Notes under the pieces: model-generated
The model's database searches: none
What the model saw: only the letters and a program-made list of their open reading frames with translations
What the model was told of the DNA's origin: nothing
Made by a program: the position numbers and the translations under genes
Part shown: positions 53,625 through 64,000 of the stretch, one piece after another
Position numbering within the stretch: position 1 is the first letter of the stretch
Layout of the letters: each line of letters begins with the position of its first letter
Assembly (NCBI GenBank): GCA_963576565.1
Contig: OY755039.1
Span: forward strand, 133,630,095-133,694,094
Origin: Aspidapion aeneum
Lineage: Eukaryota > Arthropoda > Insecta > Coleoptera > Brentidae
DNA length: 64,000 bases
Direction: 5' to 3'

Positions 53625-55551
53625 ATGGTTCAAAAATATAAAAGAAAAATCAAGAAGCAGTTATGGGATGAAAATAAAATGCAACAAGCAATGGAAGAGG
53701 TCCGTCGTGGTTTAGCTTACAAATCTGCTGCCAGAAACTTTGGTGTGCCGGTAATGAGTTTAAAGAGACGCTGCAAGGGCACTAACAAGTTAGCTGTTGA
53801 TGCTGTTAAGAAACTTGGAAGCAAAAGGCCAGTTTTCACTGAGGAACAGGAGGAGGAATTGGTTGCACATATACTCGACATGGAAAGCAGAATGTACGGT
53901 CTGACCACTAAAGATGTAAGATCGATTGCTTATCAGCTTGCAGATAAAAATAATATTGATCATCCCTTTTCCAAAAATACATGTCTAGCTGGGAAAGATT
54001 GGCTGACGGGGTTTCGTAAAAGGCACCCTGAACTTGCACTAAGATCACCTGAATCAACAGCAGCTCGCGCTCGAGCATTTAATCGGCCTGTCGTGACCAG
54101 ATTTTTTGGGTTACTAAAGGCAGTGTATGACAAAACACAATTTCCAGCACACAGGATCTATAATGTTGATGAAACATCTTTAAGTACGGTCCCAGGTAAA
54201 AATTGCAAAATTTTGGCTCGAAGAGGTAGAAAACAAGTTGGCAGAGTTGTATCCGCAGAGAGAGGTGCATCCACTACTGCCGTAATTTGTATGTCTGCAT
54301 CTGGTTCCTATGTTCCACTCATGGTCATTTTTGCCCGTAAGCGAATGAAAGAAGAGTTAAAAGATGGTGCACCCCGGGAACAGCATTTTACTGCAATGAT
54401 TCTGGTTGGATGAAACTTGACGTTTTTACAGTGTGGTTTGACCATTTTCTTTCTTTTGTTAAACCTTCACAAGAGGATCCCGCATTACTGATTCTCGATG
54501 GCCATCTTTCGCATACAAAAAACTTGAGTGTCATCGAAAAAGCCAGAAGTAATTTTGTGACCATTTTATGTCTACCGCCACACACCACTCACAGGCTTCA
54601 GCCGTTAGACGTGAGTTTTATGTACCCGCTCAATCACTATCACGATAAAGCATTGGAAAAATGGATTACTAATCACCCGGGAAGAGTTGTAACCGTTTTC
54701 CAAATCTCACAAATCTTTAACCAGTCTTACATGCAGGCCTGCACACCACTTAATGCAATTAACGGATTCAAGAGAACCGGAATTTTTCCATACGACCCCG
54801 ATGTTTTCACTGACATTGATTTCGCAGCTGCTGAAGTTACTGAGCAAAAGGAAACTCAGGTTGACAATGTTCACGAAGAAAATGATGTCAACGTGGCAAA
54901 TAAGCTGGTCCATGCCCAGAATGATGAAGTCAGTGAAAAAAGTAGTAAAATCGATGAGCAAAATGAGGGCTTACCAACAACTGTTGCGCAATCCTTGGAT
55001 TCGGTGAATGAACCCTCGACATCAAGGGCATCAAGTAGTTTTAACATTCTGCCGAATGATATTCATCCACTCCCTAGAATGGCACAAGAACAACGTAGCG
55101 CAAAACCAAGGAAGTCTGGAGGCACAGTACTTTTGACAAGCACTCCGTATAAAGATCAATTATTAGAAGAACAACATAAGAAGGAAAAGCAGGTCCAAAA
55201 AAAAGCTTCAAAGAGCAAGAATAAATTTGCAGGAAAAAAAGTTCTAAAAGAAAAAAGTAAAGACAAAGTGTGACAGAATATAAGAATAAAAAAGGAAAAA
55301 AACAGATTAAAAATGACAAAGACTCGTCAGAAGAATCTGAAGTGGAAGACGATGCAGAATGTTTTATTTGTGCCGAAACATTTCTACAGTCTTATTCCGG
55401 AGAAGGGTGGGTGCAGTGCTCAATGTGCTACCGTTGGGCACATGATGAGTGTGCGGGAATAGATGAAAATGATGATCCATATTGCTGCGACTATTGTATT
55501 ACCAATCCCAAGGTGAAGAAAGTGCGTCGACAGTTAGTGGATAGTTTGTAA
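53625..55551 (+). pseudogene. pogo-type transposase with C-terminal PHD finger
   Basis: A pyrimidine-rich AG (TTTGTTGCAG, 53617) just before the ATG suggests a spliced 5' leader. Piece 1 (53625-54413) carries a Psq/CENP-B-type HTH (EEVRRGLAYKSAARNFGVPV), a second HTH (GKDWLTGFRKRHPELALRS) and catalytic Asp 1 in YNVDETSL (54168). Piece 2 (54410-55273) carries Asp 2 in LILDGHLSH (54497) and Asp 3 in HRLQPLDVSF (54608), spacing D-36-D. Then come NGFKRTGIFPYDPDVF and a charged Ser/Lys-rich linker. Piece 3 (55270-55551) holds a C4HC3 PHD finger: CFIC, CSMC, HDEC and CDYC. Each piece is in a different frame: one base appears lost in the C run at 54372-54375 and one gained near 55271. All catalytic and zinc-binding residues remain. 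It moves DNA by cut and paste; the PHD part may bind histone tails. Confidence 0.9.
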
Positions 55552-55724
55552 TGTCAAGTTCTTTTGCTTTTAAATTCAATGTTTTTGTTTGTTTCTTTAC
55601 CTGTTTAATTACTCGGCAATATAAGTATATTTTTACTAAATGTTATTTAGTTTGCGTAAATAAAGTGGTTTTGGTTTTTGGTAATTGGCTATTTTATTAC
55701 GAAATAACTCTAAATCCATCTGGA

Positions 55725-56000
55725 ACAGGTATCATTTTGCCTTATCTTAGGGATCATTTTGCCTTACGTAGGGATCATTTTGCCTTACCTTAGGGGATCA
55801 TTTTGCCCAACATATCAGGGTAAAATGATCCTTTTGCAAACATCTACATTACTGCGCTTAAAAAATTACTTCTCTGTTATATTAAAAAATTATCAAAATA
55901 ATATTCAAGTACAATCTACCGATAACTCAAAAAATAATTTTTTAACTTGTTTTGTTGTATACTTCACTTTTTACATGCATTTCTAGCTTAGGGGGATCAT
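55725..56000. repeat. right subterminal GGGATCATTTTGCC repeats
   Basis: GTATCATTTTGCC, AGGGATCATTTTGCC (twice), GGGGATCATTTTGCCC, GTAAAATGATCC and finally GGGGGATCATTTTGGGCC occur between 55727 and 56007. The first four are spaced about 20-25 bases apart, separated by TTA(C/T)xTTAG. The tight clustering is denser than at the left end. Confidence 0.88.
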
Positions 56001-56019
56001 TTTGGGCCACTCTCCCCTA

Positions 56020-57492
56020 AACCTGTTAAGTACATAGAAAGGTAAGTTCACAAAAAAAAAACAAAAAAATGGACATTAAAAATCAAAAACAAAAATTCCG
56101 GTATTTTTATTTTTCACGAAAAATGTAAGGTGATAGAAGATAGAAGCTGTAGTTTTGTTGAAAACCGTGAAAAGCCACCCTGAAAAGTTCACCCACGTCA
56201 TCCATGACGAATCTGATACCTTCCTAACCCATTAGCACACTCCAAGTAAACTTCATGCTATATCAACATTAAAAACAGTTTTTTGTAAATATCTCGGAAA
56301 CAAAAGCTCCTAACAAGTTTTTGGTTATAACACAAATGTTTGAGAAAAATGTGCGCTACTATATTCTGAAACCCGCAAATTGATGCGACGTCGACGCTCC
56401 GTTAAAAAGTTAGCATTTTTTAAACTTTTTAACTGTCAATTAGCATTAATGAATTTCCACCAAAATCTAATCAGCTCGTAACAGTATCAAGTACTATTTT
56501 ACCTAAAAATTTCATGTAAATCGGTTGGGCATACACACACACAGACAGACATCACGACGATACTGCTAGGGTAGGTCAAAATACACCCAAACAACACATT
56601 TTCGGGGTTATCTGAAAAAAAAATTTTTTTCGTCGAAAACAATACCTTCTCTAGTCATTGCTGTGCAGGCTAGGAAGATAACCAGTATCTAGCAAAATGT
56701 GGTTTTCAAATTGAGCTAAAGAATTATAATTTCAACAAAATTTGCCAAAACGTCAAGCAGGTGGCATAACGCTGTTTTTAAATTTCAATTAGTTGGAGCA
56801 TTCAACACTACATTTTCAGCAAAATTGTTATAATGTCAGAGTTTGCCAGGGTTATAATTTTTGAGAAAATAAAATGATTTATATCTCAAGAACTACAGAA
56901 GCTAGAGTAACGTAGTTTTTACACAATATTATTGATTAAAGATTTTATTTTCAGCAAAAATATTAAAATAAAAATACCTTAACACTGCTGGCCAAACCGA
57001 AGCAATAATTTTTCTTTTATGAATTATTAGTGTGTTGTGGAAATGTTCCATCTCTTAAAAATGTCGTTTGGGCTTACATATTTCTAGTTTGTATATTTTT
57101 TAAATAAATCTAAGTTATCCATGCGCATATTTTTTACAAAGCCCTATTACCTACATGCTGTTATTAGACATGCAATATCATTTTCCGCCCCATTTTAAAA
57201 ATGCAGAATATAAGTAGGAACGTATTACCATTTAATAGTGTTTGCATGTATTCCATGTTTCAAACGACAGTAAAACCAAAGTCCACAATAAAATAAACAT
57301 TTAATTTATGGTAAAAAATATCAATTGGTGCCCAAGCAGTCATAATGCGATTAAATAGAATTTTGCTTTTCAATTGCTAGTATACTCGTATAAATAATTA
57401 TCTACCTATCTAGTAAAAAGATACAAAATAACAAACGGTGTTAATTAAGCAAAGCAAAAAATTACTAAAAAACTACATATGTCATAACATAA
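56020..57492. other. intronic DNA with retroelement-like tail
   Basis: At about 56510-56580 TTCATGTAAATCGGTTGGGC followed by ACACACACACAGACAGACAT and ACGACGATACTGCTAGGGTA looks like the 3' portion of a retroelement or SINE, similar in style to the block at 1070-1130. No coding potential was found. Confidence 0.4.
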
Positions 57493-57494
57493 TA

Positions 57495-57931
57495 TAGTTT
57501 TTGCAAAGTCACTTGAATAACTGCTAATACGGGGTTCTATCGATTTCATGAAATTTTGCTTCATTTTGCCCTTCAAAAGTTATCCAAATTCATATAAAAT
57601 CTTCCTGGTATAATTTCAACTCTACCGACAGACAAAAGGCCGGACCGACCGAGCACAGGTGGATAGACGGCACCTGATTGGCAGATTTTTTTGAGATGCG
57701 CTTTTAATTGCTTTCGGGTGTGCTTTTCGGGACCCTTTTAGTCGCCACTATGCAGAGTTAGAAAATAAATCAGTGTCGTTTTTGTAGGTGTAGGAATAGA
57801 AAGTTTTATTATCTATTTTTATTTCATGAAAAAATTTTCATGAGTATATCTACCGCCGCCCATGTCACTTTCTATAAAGGATATGCCGATGGTCGGCTTT
57901 AACCATTGTTCAACTGACTTTGCAAAAACTA
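57495..57931. mobile_element. foldback MITE, 437 bp (TAGTTTTTGCAAAGTC ends)
   Basis: TAGTTTTTGCAAAGTCACTT and AACTGACTTTGCAAAAACTA are inverted, with TA outside (57493-57494, 57932-57933). The left arm contains CTAATACGGGGTTCTATCG and CTTCCTGGTATAATTTCAAC. The right part contains AGTGTCGTTTTTGTAGGTG and GATATGCCGATGGTCGGC. It is the best-preserved copy of the family here. Confidence 0.85.
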
Positions 57932-57933
57932 TA

Positions 57934-58789
57934 CCTAGCTAAGGTTTTATTAATTTTATATGCGTTTCAGTTAATAATATCCACAACTTTTTGTTTGAAT
58001 GTATGTATATATGTATACGGTAGTGGCGGTTAACATCCTTAAAGGATCTAACCTGGCACCTAGGCAGCCTTTCTGGGGCCGTTGGGCACCACGCTCCTAT
58101 TGTGTTCGACTCAGATTATAATTTAAATACTATCTAGTATATAGAACTCAGTAGACTTCAAATTATATTTTGGGCCAGAAACTTGCTCATCATGATATAC
58201 CACATAATGCCATAGTTGTAGCCTTAGACCACTGATTGGTCATAAACCTTTTTTCATAATCAACAGGGTTCAGGGAGCCACAATGTGCCCGCACTGGCTG
58301 CTGGCTCTAAATAGGAACTCCATATACCATGTCCCATGTGGTGATTTCCTGAATGGCCAGGCCACCGAATCCATTAAGAGAATTAGTAGATTAACCCATC
58401 TCCTTTACCATAGATATTATCTGGTGTGATCTTAAAGGTTACCAGTTTTTATTTTCTTTTCTGTTAAAATACTAGTCAATGCTCGTCCGTTACCAGACTA
58501 CCCATTTACCCATGGGTCGAGGCCCCTTTAGTCGCCTCTTACGACAGGCCTCTTCTTATCTCCGGACACCATACGGAACTTAAGAATAACTTTGTTTATC
58601 CATAAGTTTTTATCTAGATTTCTAGATTTTACTTGTCTAGTGTAAATAACGCTATCATTTCTACTTTTTTTGTTTTTGTTGATTAATTTTCGTTCGTTTA
58701 ACGTATAGTAGTCCTGAACCACTATTATTTGGGTATTGGGAAAATACAAAATAATTCAATTTGAAGGAATATACGTATTGTATAGGTAA
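57934..58789. other. non-coding; possible LINE 5' region fragment
   Basis: GGTAGTGGCGGTTAACATCC, GGATCTAACCTGGCACC, CCCATGGGTCGAGGCCCCTT and TAGTCGCCTCTTACGACAGG resemble blocks I associate with 5' regions of insect non-LTR elements. This is from memory and unverified. No reading frame supports it. Confidence 0.35.
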
Positions 58790-59590
58790 TTAACGAAACA
58801 ACCTTGTATACTTTATGTTTCGCCGATGATCAGATAGTAGTGGCTCAGGATTATGACGACCTCGAATATATGACACGAAAACTAATAGAAGAGTACAATA
58901 AGTGGGGACTAGAGGTTAATCTCAATAAGACAGAGTATTTGTGTATCGGTGGAATGAAACAGAATCTAATATTAAATACCGGGCAGCGAATTCAGTCCTG
59001 TGATGAGTATAAATACTTAGGTCTAAAAATTATAGCTGACGGAACACTAGACAAAGCTATAAAAGATCGAAACGTACAAGGAAGAAAAGCAATAACTTTA
59101 TTAAATGGAATAATTTGGGACCAAAGTATATCAAAACATAACAAAAAGCTTATATATATAACACCATTGTAAGAAGTATTATTACATATGGCTCAGAAGT
59201 ATGGCCAATCAAGGATAGAACAGAAAAAGTGCTTTCCGCTACGGAGATGGACTATTGGAGAAGAGCAGCAGGGAAATCAAACAGAGAAAGAGTTTCAAAT
59301 CAAAGAATAAGAGAAATTATGACAGTGGGTGAACGTACTTTAGTGGATGATATAAGAACAAAACAACTGGTGTGGTACGGACATGTACAAAGAATGAATG
59401 ATGAAAGACTACCTAAACAAATACTACAATGGAAACCAACTGGCCGAAGAAAACGAGGACGGCCAAGGAGAAGCTGGAGAGAACGAAATAAAAATAAGAG
59501 GCCTAGATGATGAATTATGGGCAAACAGAAACGAGTGGAGATTGGGTATCGGAAGACGTAGAACGTTGTGAAACCGATAAATATATATAT
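58790..59590 (+). pseudogene. LINE fragment, 3' part of reverse transcriptase (copy 2)
   Basis: Matches the C-terminal half of the reverse transcriptase at 28614-30116, from LYTLCFADDQIVVAQDYDD onward, in plus orientation. Two extra bases in AGCTTATATATATAAC (about 59148-59158) break the frame. A second piece starts near 59229 (LSATEMDYWRRAAGKS). A deletion of about 11 bases near 59485 breaks it again. The 3' end GTTGTGAAACCGATAAATAT matches the main copy, with a (TA)n tail. The 5' truncation point is near 58790. Confidence 0.92.
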
Positions 59591-61348
59591 ATTATATGTA
59601 ATTTGTTTGTAAAAGGTACAAAAGCCAACACACTATTTCTATATTCATTTAAATTATTCCACTTTTAACGGAAAAGCACATTTAAAGGGGAACATTCACA
59701 CAAGTTCATTCAAAGAAACCTTTCCTCTAACACCAGTGGCTTTAAATCTATCCAGAGCAGTTCTTTTCTCCCCTCGATTACGCGGCGGCAACACGTACAA
59801 ACGGCAAAACAGTCGTCGCAACAAAAGGAGATTTATCTGGTATACGAGTGCCAGGCAGCAAATCCACAGGTTGGCAAAACGGGGGATCCCGTCTGGCGAT
59901 AGGCATTCAGCATTCAACAATTCCCCCAGGAGTTTCTCTGTCTGTTGAATGGGTCACGCTATCTCTTTCTGCGGCTCTACGATTCTCGTTTAATGCCGAT
60001 TTCAATTGGAATGTTTTCTCGTCTCTTTCCGACTCTCAGTTACGATTTCATTCCGAATTTCCCGGTGTTTTCTTTGACTGTTATTTTGTGTGTCTCCGGC
60101 TGCCGTTTTTACTGGCGTGAGCTTTTCGACGCTCTTTCAAGTTTAACGAGGCTTTTATTTGGATTTCGACGATTTGGAATTAATGTTACGGATTTAAATT
60201 GGAAATGTTTTCTATAATACCGTTAATTTATACCTATCGACTTGATAGATAGGTAATCATTATGATTTTCTTGATAACAGTCTTTGCTGCACTAAAAGTT
60301 ATTTTATTGTTTCAGGTATTTTGTCTGTATGTTATTTATCTCTAGATATCAGCAGCATTACCTTGTGTAAACACTCCACCCATTAAATCATCCTACAACG
60401 TTTTCATTTAATCCTTCAGTTCATATCTCCCATTTACATCAACAATAAAACTTTTTACTCGAAGAGCAGCACTCGTATCTTAAGAGTTAATTCCCATTTC
60501 TAAAGCAAGCATTATATACAGGCATGGGTTTTAAGCTCAAACCTGAATGTTTGTCTTAAATCTTGATATTGTATAAACCGAGTTACTTTCTAGGGTTTAA
60601 GTCAACAGTGTACGGGGTAAAACCTAATACATAATTAAGTAGTCGAGTTATTTATATCGGAGATGGACAACAAAAAGAAACAAGAGGCTAGGCTCATGGA
60701 AACAAGAGAACATCGACAAAACCCGGCCTACCGCAATTAATTTTGCGACGATCGCGGTCGGTGCGGAGGAGGTTGTATATGAAAGATGAAGACCAGTCGC
60801 CCTTGTCCTCTCTGGCCCCCTTAGGCTTCTTCTGTTTTTGTCCGCATGACGATAGTAATATTCTGTTCCTCTATAGCATATATTTGGGATCACGGGTGAG
60901 AACTTTTATTCCTGAATAAACTCGCCACTGTTTTTCCTTTGATGATAATGTTTTTCTCATAATCACACAGACGCAGAAGTTAGCTAAAACTTCTTCAACT
61001 AGAACTGATGTTCTGTTTGTCGCGTCGTGCAAAGAGTCACTTATTTCTAACTTATACTGTGGGAGGAAATAAAAGTAATTTCTTACTAGCACAATAGGAT
61101 CATCAAATTAAAAAGAAATTATTAAGCAAGAAAAGGTACATTTGGCAATGCTCTTAAAACCATATTACACAAATACAAGGCTGTCTGATCTATATATTAT
61201 GCCAATTTAAATCACCTTCTGGATCTAAAAGGTGATTTAAATTAAGCGCTTTTAGGGGGGTTCGGTTCGTCCACGAATTAACTGCGCATTTATTTGTGTT
61301 CGCGTCGAATACCGACGCCTGACTGCTCACCGCGAGGGGCTCCGTACA
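59591..61348. other. intronic DNA, no identified feature
   Basis: 59730-60210 is less AT-rich and gives overlapping 70-90-codon frames on both strands, none with recognisable motifs. No element was recognised. Confidence 0.35.
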
Positions 61349-61474
61349 CCCGGTTCCCACCTACGACTTTCTCGGGGGGCCCGCTTACGCGTCACATGAT
61401 CTCAATATAAAATGTTATGACAGTCATGTGACGCGTGCGCGAGCACGAACGATAAAGTCGAGGTGGGAACCGGG
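61349..61474. repeat. 126-bp inverted repeat (CCCGGTTCCCACC)
   Basis: CCCGGTTCCCACCTACGACT at the left pairs with AAGTCGAGGTGGGAACCGGG at the right. An inner pair ACGCGTCACATGA / TCATGTGACGCGT extends the hairpin. GC-rich arms stand out from the AT-rich surroundings. No target duplication was found. Confidence 0.8.
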
Positions 61475-61492
61475 TTTTATACGCGTCCACAC

Positions 61493-61598
61493 TGGCAAAT
61501 ATTGATACAGTATTAGTCACTGTAACGGCTCGTTTACAGCGTCCGGTCGTAGCCTGCAAGTGAGCCGGTACAGTAACTGATCCTGCATCAATATTCGC
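61493..61598. repeat. 106-bp inverted repeat next to the previous one
   Basis: GCAAATATTGATACAGTATT followed by AGTCACTGTAACGGCTC pairs imperfectly with GAGCCGGTACAGTAACTGAT followed by GCATCAATATTCGC. It begins 19 bases after the first hairpin. Confidence 0.7.
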
Positions 61599-61791
61599 TA
61601 GTAGTTTGGATCAAAAACGGTAATCAATTTCGGGTGCGGACGTTTAGGAAGCAGGCTCGCTATGAGCCACTCGCGGGGAGCAGGCAGACATCGGTATTTG
61701 AAGCGAATACAAAGAGATTTGCTGTTGGCTCGTAGATGTTGTTTTGCGAGATTCGTCCGAATATAACTACACTCACTAGTCATGTAGCCAA

Positions 61792-61794
<3 letters not shown>

Positions 61795-61831
<37 letters not shown>
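61795..61831 (+). repeat. (AT)n microsatellite
   Basis: About 35 bases of uninterrupted AT dinucleotide followed by AAAAGAGG. Confidence 0.95.
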
Positions 61832-61835
<4 letters not shown>

Positions 61836-62750
61836 GGTGAGTAAAATAAGGCCCACTTAACTTTTAGCACCAGAAAATATGCAACTAGAGTTGAAATATT
61901 TGTCTTATAATTAGGGAATAATTTAATTATACCTTTCTCTACTATATTTCGCAAATTGTTTCAGAAAATTTTGTTTTCTTTGAATATGACAATTGTTTGA
62001 AAAAAAGTATGATACTAAGCCTTGTTTTTATTTGCCGAAATAGGTTCATTTTAATCAATTTTTCAAAGTATTAATTAGGGGGTCATACATGGATTGGCAT
62101 GGATCACTTGTTCCTGACTATCAGGACGTGTTCCAGACGGGGATCACTCGTATCCCTGTGATCGATGTTGGAGATAGTGAAAATCAAACAGTTTTAAAAA
62201 AGGGCCTATTAGGCTCCGCCAAAAAAAGTACCACTTATAGAATTAAAAATTAATGAACATAGAAAACTTTATGGTTTTAGTAAATCTACTTTAGCTACCC
62301 AAAACAAGCAATATTAAGGAATGCTGTTCCAACTTTTGACCAAAAATACTTAGCTCTTCTCAAAATACGAAAAACGAAAACCACGTTTTTTTATAAGCGG
62401 AGCCCTTCAATGATGCCCTTGTTAGTCTTATTGATTTTTCAGCCAAACAGAACGAAGAGAACCGGCGCTTCGGATTGCCCCGTAGTCGGGGCGGCGAGTC
62501 GAAGGTTTTGAAGTTTCGGTAATCTTCGTAACCGGTAAAGTGTTGCCGATAATACGTGTGAGCCTTATTGGGCACCCGGGCCTTATTTGGCTCACCTCGT
62601 TTACGTAGGATGATATCGTGTAGCGCGTCGCGAGTGCCCTTTTAACACTGCGTTTTGCAAGTTTTACGTAGAGCAAAAACATATTTATTAAGAAGACGCA
62701 ATTACTTTGCGGCCCGTCTGATTAATATAACATGATAAGACGATAGTTTT
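61832..62750. other. intronic DNA, no identified feature
   Basis: AGGTGAGTAAAATAAGGCCC at about 61836 resembles an arm of the MITE at 62751-62867. 62440-62640 is GC-richer but without recognisable coding motifs. Confidence 0.35.
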
Positions 62751-62867
62751 GTACTCACCCACTTTTTTAATGTCACCTTATTTTTCTTATATTTGTAGAA
62801 TAAAAAGAACCAGGGCGTTGTTGGGCAACACCGCATTGCTTAACATTAAAAAAGTGGGCGACTGTAC
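62751..62867. mobile_element. 117-bp MITE (GTACTCACCCACTTTTTTAA)
   Basis: GTACTCACCCACTTTTTTAA at the left and TTAAAAAAGTGGGCGACTGTAC at the right form an imperfect inverted repeat around an AT-rich and then GTTGTTGGGCAACACC centre. No clear target duplication. Confidence 0.65.
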
Positions 62868-63648
62868 CTTGTTCTTATGGTTTTTGATTGAAGTAAGTTC
62901 ATTGTAGCAGGGCTATCGAAACGGACGGGCCACGATCCTCCACTTTGTTGACGTCACATCCGGGGCTGATTTTTTTTTTGATGGTCACATTACGACAGAG
63001 CTGATTGTCTTTAAAATATTGAAGTTGAAATGACGGTTCATGATAATTTGATTTTTTTTAAATAAAGCCGTTTTTGAGATTGTTTTTACTTTATTTTGGC
63101 AGAACAATTTAGTAATGAGTACGCGGCTTAACAAACTATCCTGATCTAGCTGGGATCGTTCAAAAATAAAAATTAAAGTCACAAGGGGAGGTTGACATGA
63201 CACGTAGGTTAACTGGATTAAAACAACCTATATGCAGATGCACATGGGAGCTTTTGGCGCGAAACATTAAGTTGATCAAGCTAAAGGTGGTTTAATTTTT
63301 AATGAAGCAGAAATCAAAATCAGAGTGACACCGGAATTTTAATATTTTGATTCGCTTGCATACCTTTTACAAAGTAACAAAGTAACAAACTGTCAGTATT
63401 CGACTGACTAATTCACTTTCTTATTAATTATTTTTTACTGCTGTTAACTGGTACATCATTTTGATATCATTATTTCAGATTTTTTTAAAGTTTTATAGGC
63501 GAGTTACAAATTTGCTTATTCCCTTAATGGGCCATTCCAGCTTTACTCGTACGACATTTTTTATTATTGTCCATTTTATCTTTAGTTTGGAGCACTGATA
63601 TGTATTCGTATTCCTTTAGTCAAGGTCATACCTAGGCGGGATCAATAG
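62868..63648. other. intronic DNA, no identified feature
   Basis: GAAACGGACGGGCCACG at about 62919 resembles the GAAACGGAC motif of the 26.8-kb composite element, as a single occurrence. Otherwise nothing is recognised. Confidence 0.3.
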
Positions 63649-64000
63649 GATAGAACAGAAAAAATGCTTTCCGCTACGGAGATGGACTATTGGAGAAGAG
63701 CATCAGGAAAAGAGTTACAAATCAAAGAATAAAAGAAATTGTGACAGTGGGTGAACGTACTTTAGTGGATGATATAAGAACAAAACAACTGGTGTGGTAT
63801 ACGGACATGTACAAAGAATGAATGATGAAAGACTACCCAAACAAATACTACAATGGAAACCAACTGGCCGAAGAAAACGAGGACGGCCAAGGAGAAGCTG
63901 GAGAGAAGGAATAGACAGTGAAATAAGAATAAGAGGCCTAGATGATGAATTATGGGCAAACAGAAACGAGTGGAGATTGGGTATCGGAAGACGTGGAACG
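63649..64000 (+). pseudogene. LINE fragment (copy 3), cut by the window end
   Basis: From GATAGAACAGAAAAAATGCT onward it matches the last ~120 codons of the reverse transcriptase at 28614-30116 (ATEMDYWRRA, GERTLVDDIRTKQLVW, QWKPTGRRKRGRPRRSW, EWRLGIGRR). A deletion after AGAAGAGCATCAGG (about 63705) and two extra bases in GTGTGGTATACGG (about 63793) break the frame. The 3' end lies beyond the window. Confidence 0.92.

Larger units (their letters stand above)
53114..56017 (+). mobile_element. pogo-type DNA transposon carrying a PHD-finger transposase
   Basis: GGGGAGGGTGGCCCAAAATG at the left and CATTTTGGGCCACTCTCCCC at the right are inverted with one mismatch. TA lies directly outside (53112-53113, 56018-56019). 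Subterminal GGGATCATTTTG repeats occur at both ends. Between them a transposase gene runs over almost the whole length, broken by two single-base frameshifts. The 2.9-kb element is otherwise complete. Confidence 0.93.
41329..64000 (+). other. dac: dac intron 1 (inferred), runs past the window end
   Basis: The donor at 41329 starts an intron. I found no exon encoding the PGRPPKR continuation of Dachbox-N or any Dachbox-C sequence before 64000. Known insect dac genes have large introns, so the rest of the window is most simply intronic. A second gene inside the intron cannot be excluded, but none was recognised apart from transposon genes. Confidence 0.6.

Noticed and set aside
59730..60217. 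Host coding exon from overlapping 70-90-codon frames
   Set aside because: No recognisable domain, frames overlap on both strands and splice sites are not convincing.
62360..62682. Minus-strand coding region in a GC-richer patch
   Set aside because: Two overlapping frames without known motifs and no supporting splice signals.

Overview
The window looks like nuclear DNA of an insect: it has spliced genes with GT/AG introns, AT-rich non-coding DNA, many transposable elements of animal types, and the first coding exon of dachshund (dac). I cannot fix the species; a beetle or another insect with a large, transposon-rich genome is a guess. Only one conventional host exon is clear (dac, 40634-41328, + strand). 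Its splice donor opens an intron that probably covers the rest of the window.

Layout. 1-5000: satellite-like DNA (a diverged tandem repeat of about 188 bp, duplicated blocks, inverted copies) carrying hAT-type MITEs and an insertion with a 9-bp target duplication. 5400-9400: two tiny hairpin insertions flanked by 8-bp repeats, a 1.6-kb array of one 8-bp unit, and the first exon of a PIF/Harbinger (HARBI1-like) nuclease. 10.3-13.9 kb: foldback MITEs and a 2.3-kb non-autonomous hAT. 15.4-20.1 kb: a Ty1/copia element with 97% identical LTRs inside a 185-bp mariner-type MITE. 20.1-22.7 kb: mostly plain AT-rich DNA with one tRNA-Cys-like cloverleaf. 22.7-25 kb: a hAT, a pogo-type element inside its target duplication, and another hAT MITE. 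25.6-26.4 kb: an ACGTCA-rich TIR element. 26.8-32.1 kb: a composite with a 5'-truncated LINE whose 500-codon reverse transcriptase frame is open. 32.2-37.9 kb: CACTA-like termini enclosing a minisatellite element, a 422-bp tandem duplication and a degenerate PB1/SAMD3-like gene. 38.5-39.8 kb: a duplicated locus with and without a MITE. 39.85-40.63 kb: dac upstream region. 41.3-64 kb: dac intron (inferred) with a LINE fragment split by a hAT, an internally deleted pogo element, a nearly complete pogo-type transposon whose transposase carries a C-terminal PHD finger (53114-56017), several MITEs and two more LINE fragments.

The window is best read as layers of insertions. Exact target duplications let many be ordered: copia after MITE, pogo after hAT, hAT after LINE, hAT after foldback MITE. 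The most unusual items are the pogo-PHD transposon with its clustered subterminal GGGATCATTTTG repeats, the hairpin insertions with perfect 8-bp duplications, the copia element that is open throughout yet substituted at catalytic residues of protease, integrase and reverse transcriptase, and the PB1/SAMD3-like gene between CACTA-like ends. All family names come from motif recognition by eye; no database search was possible.
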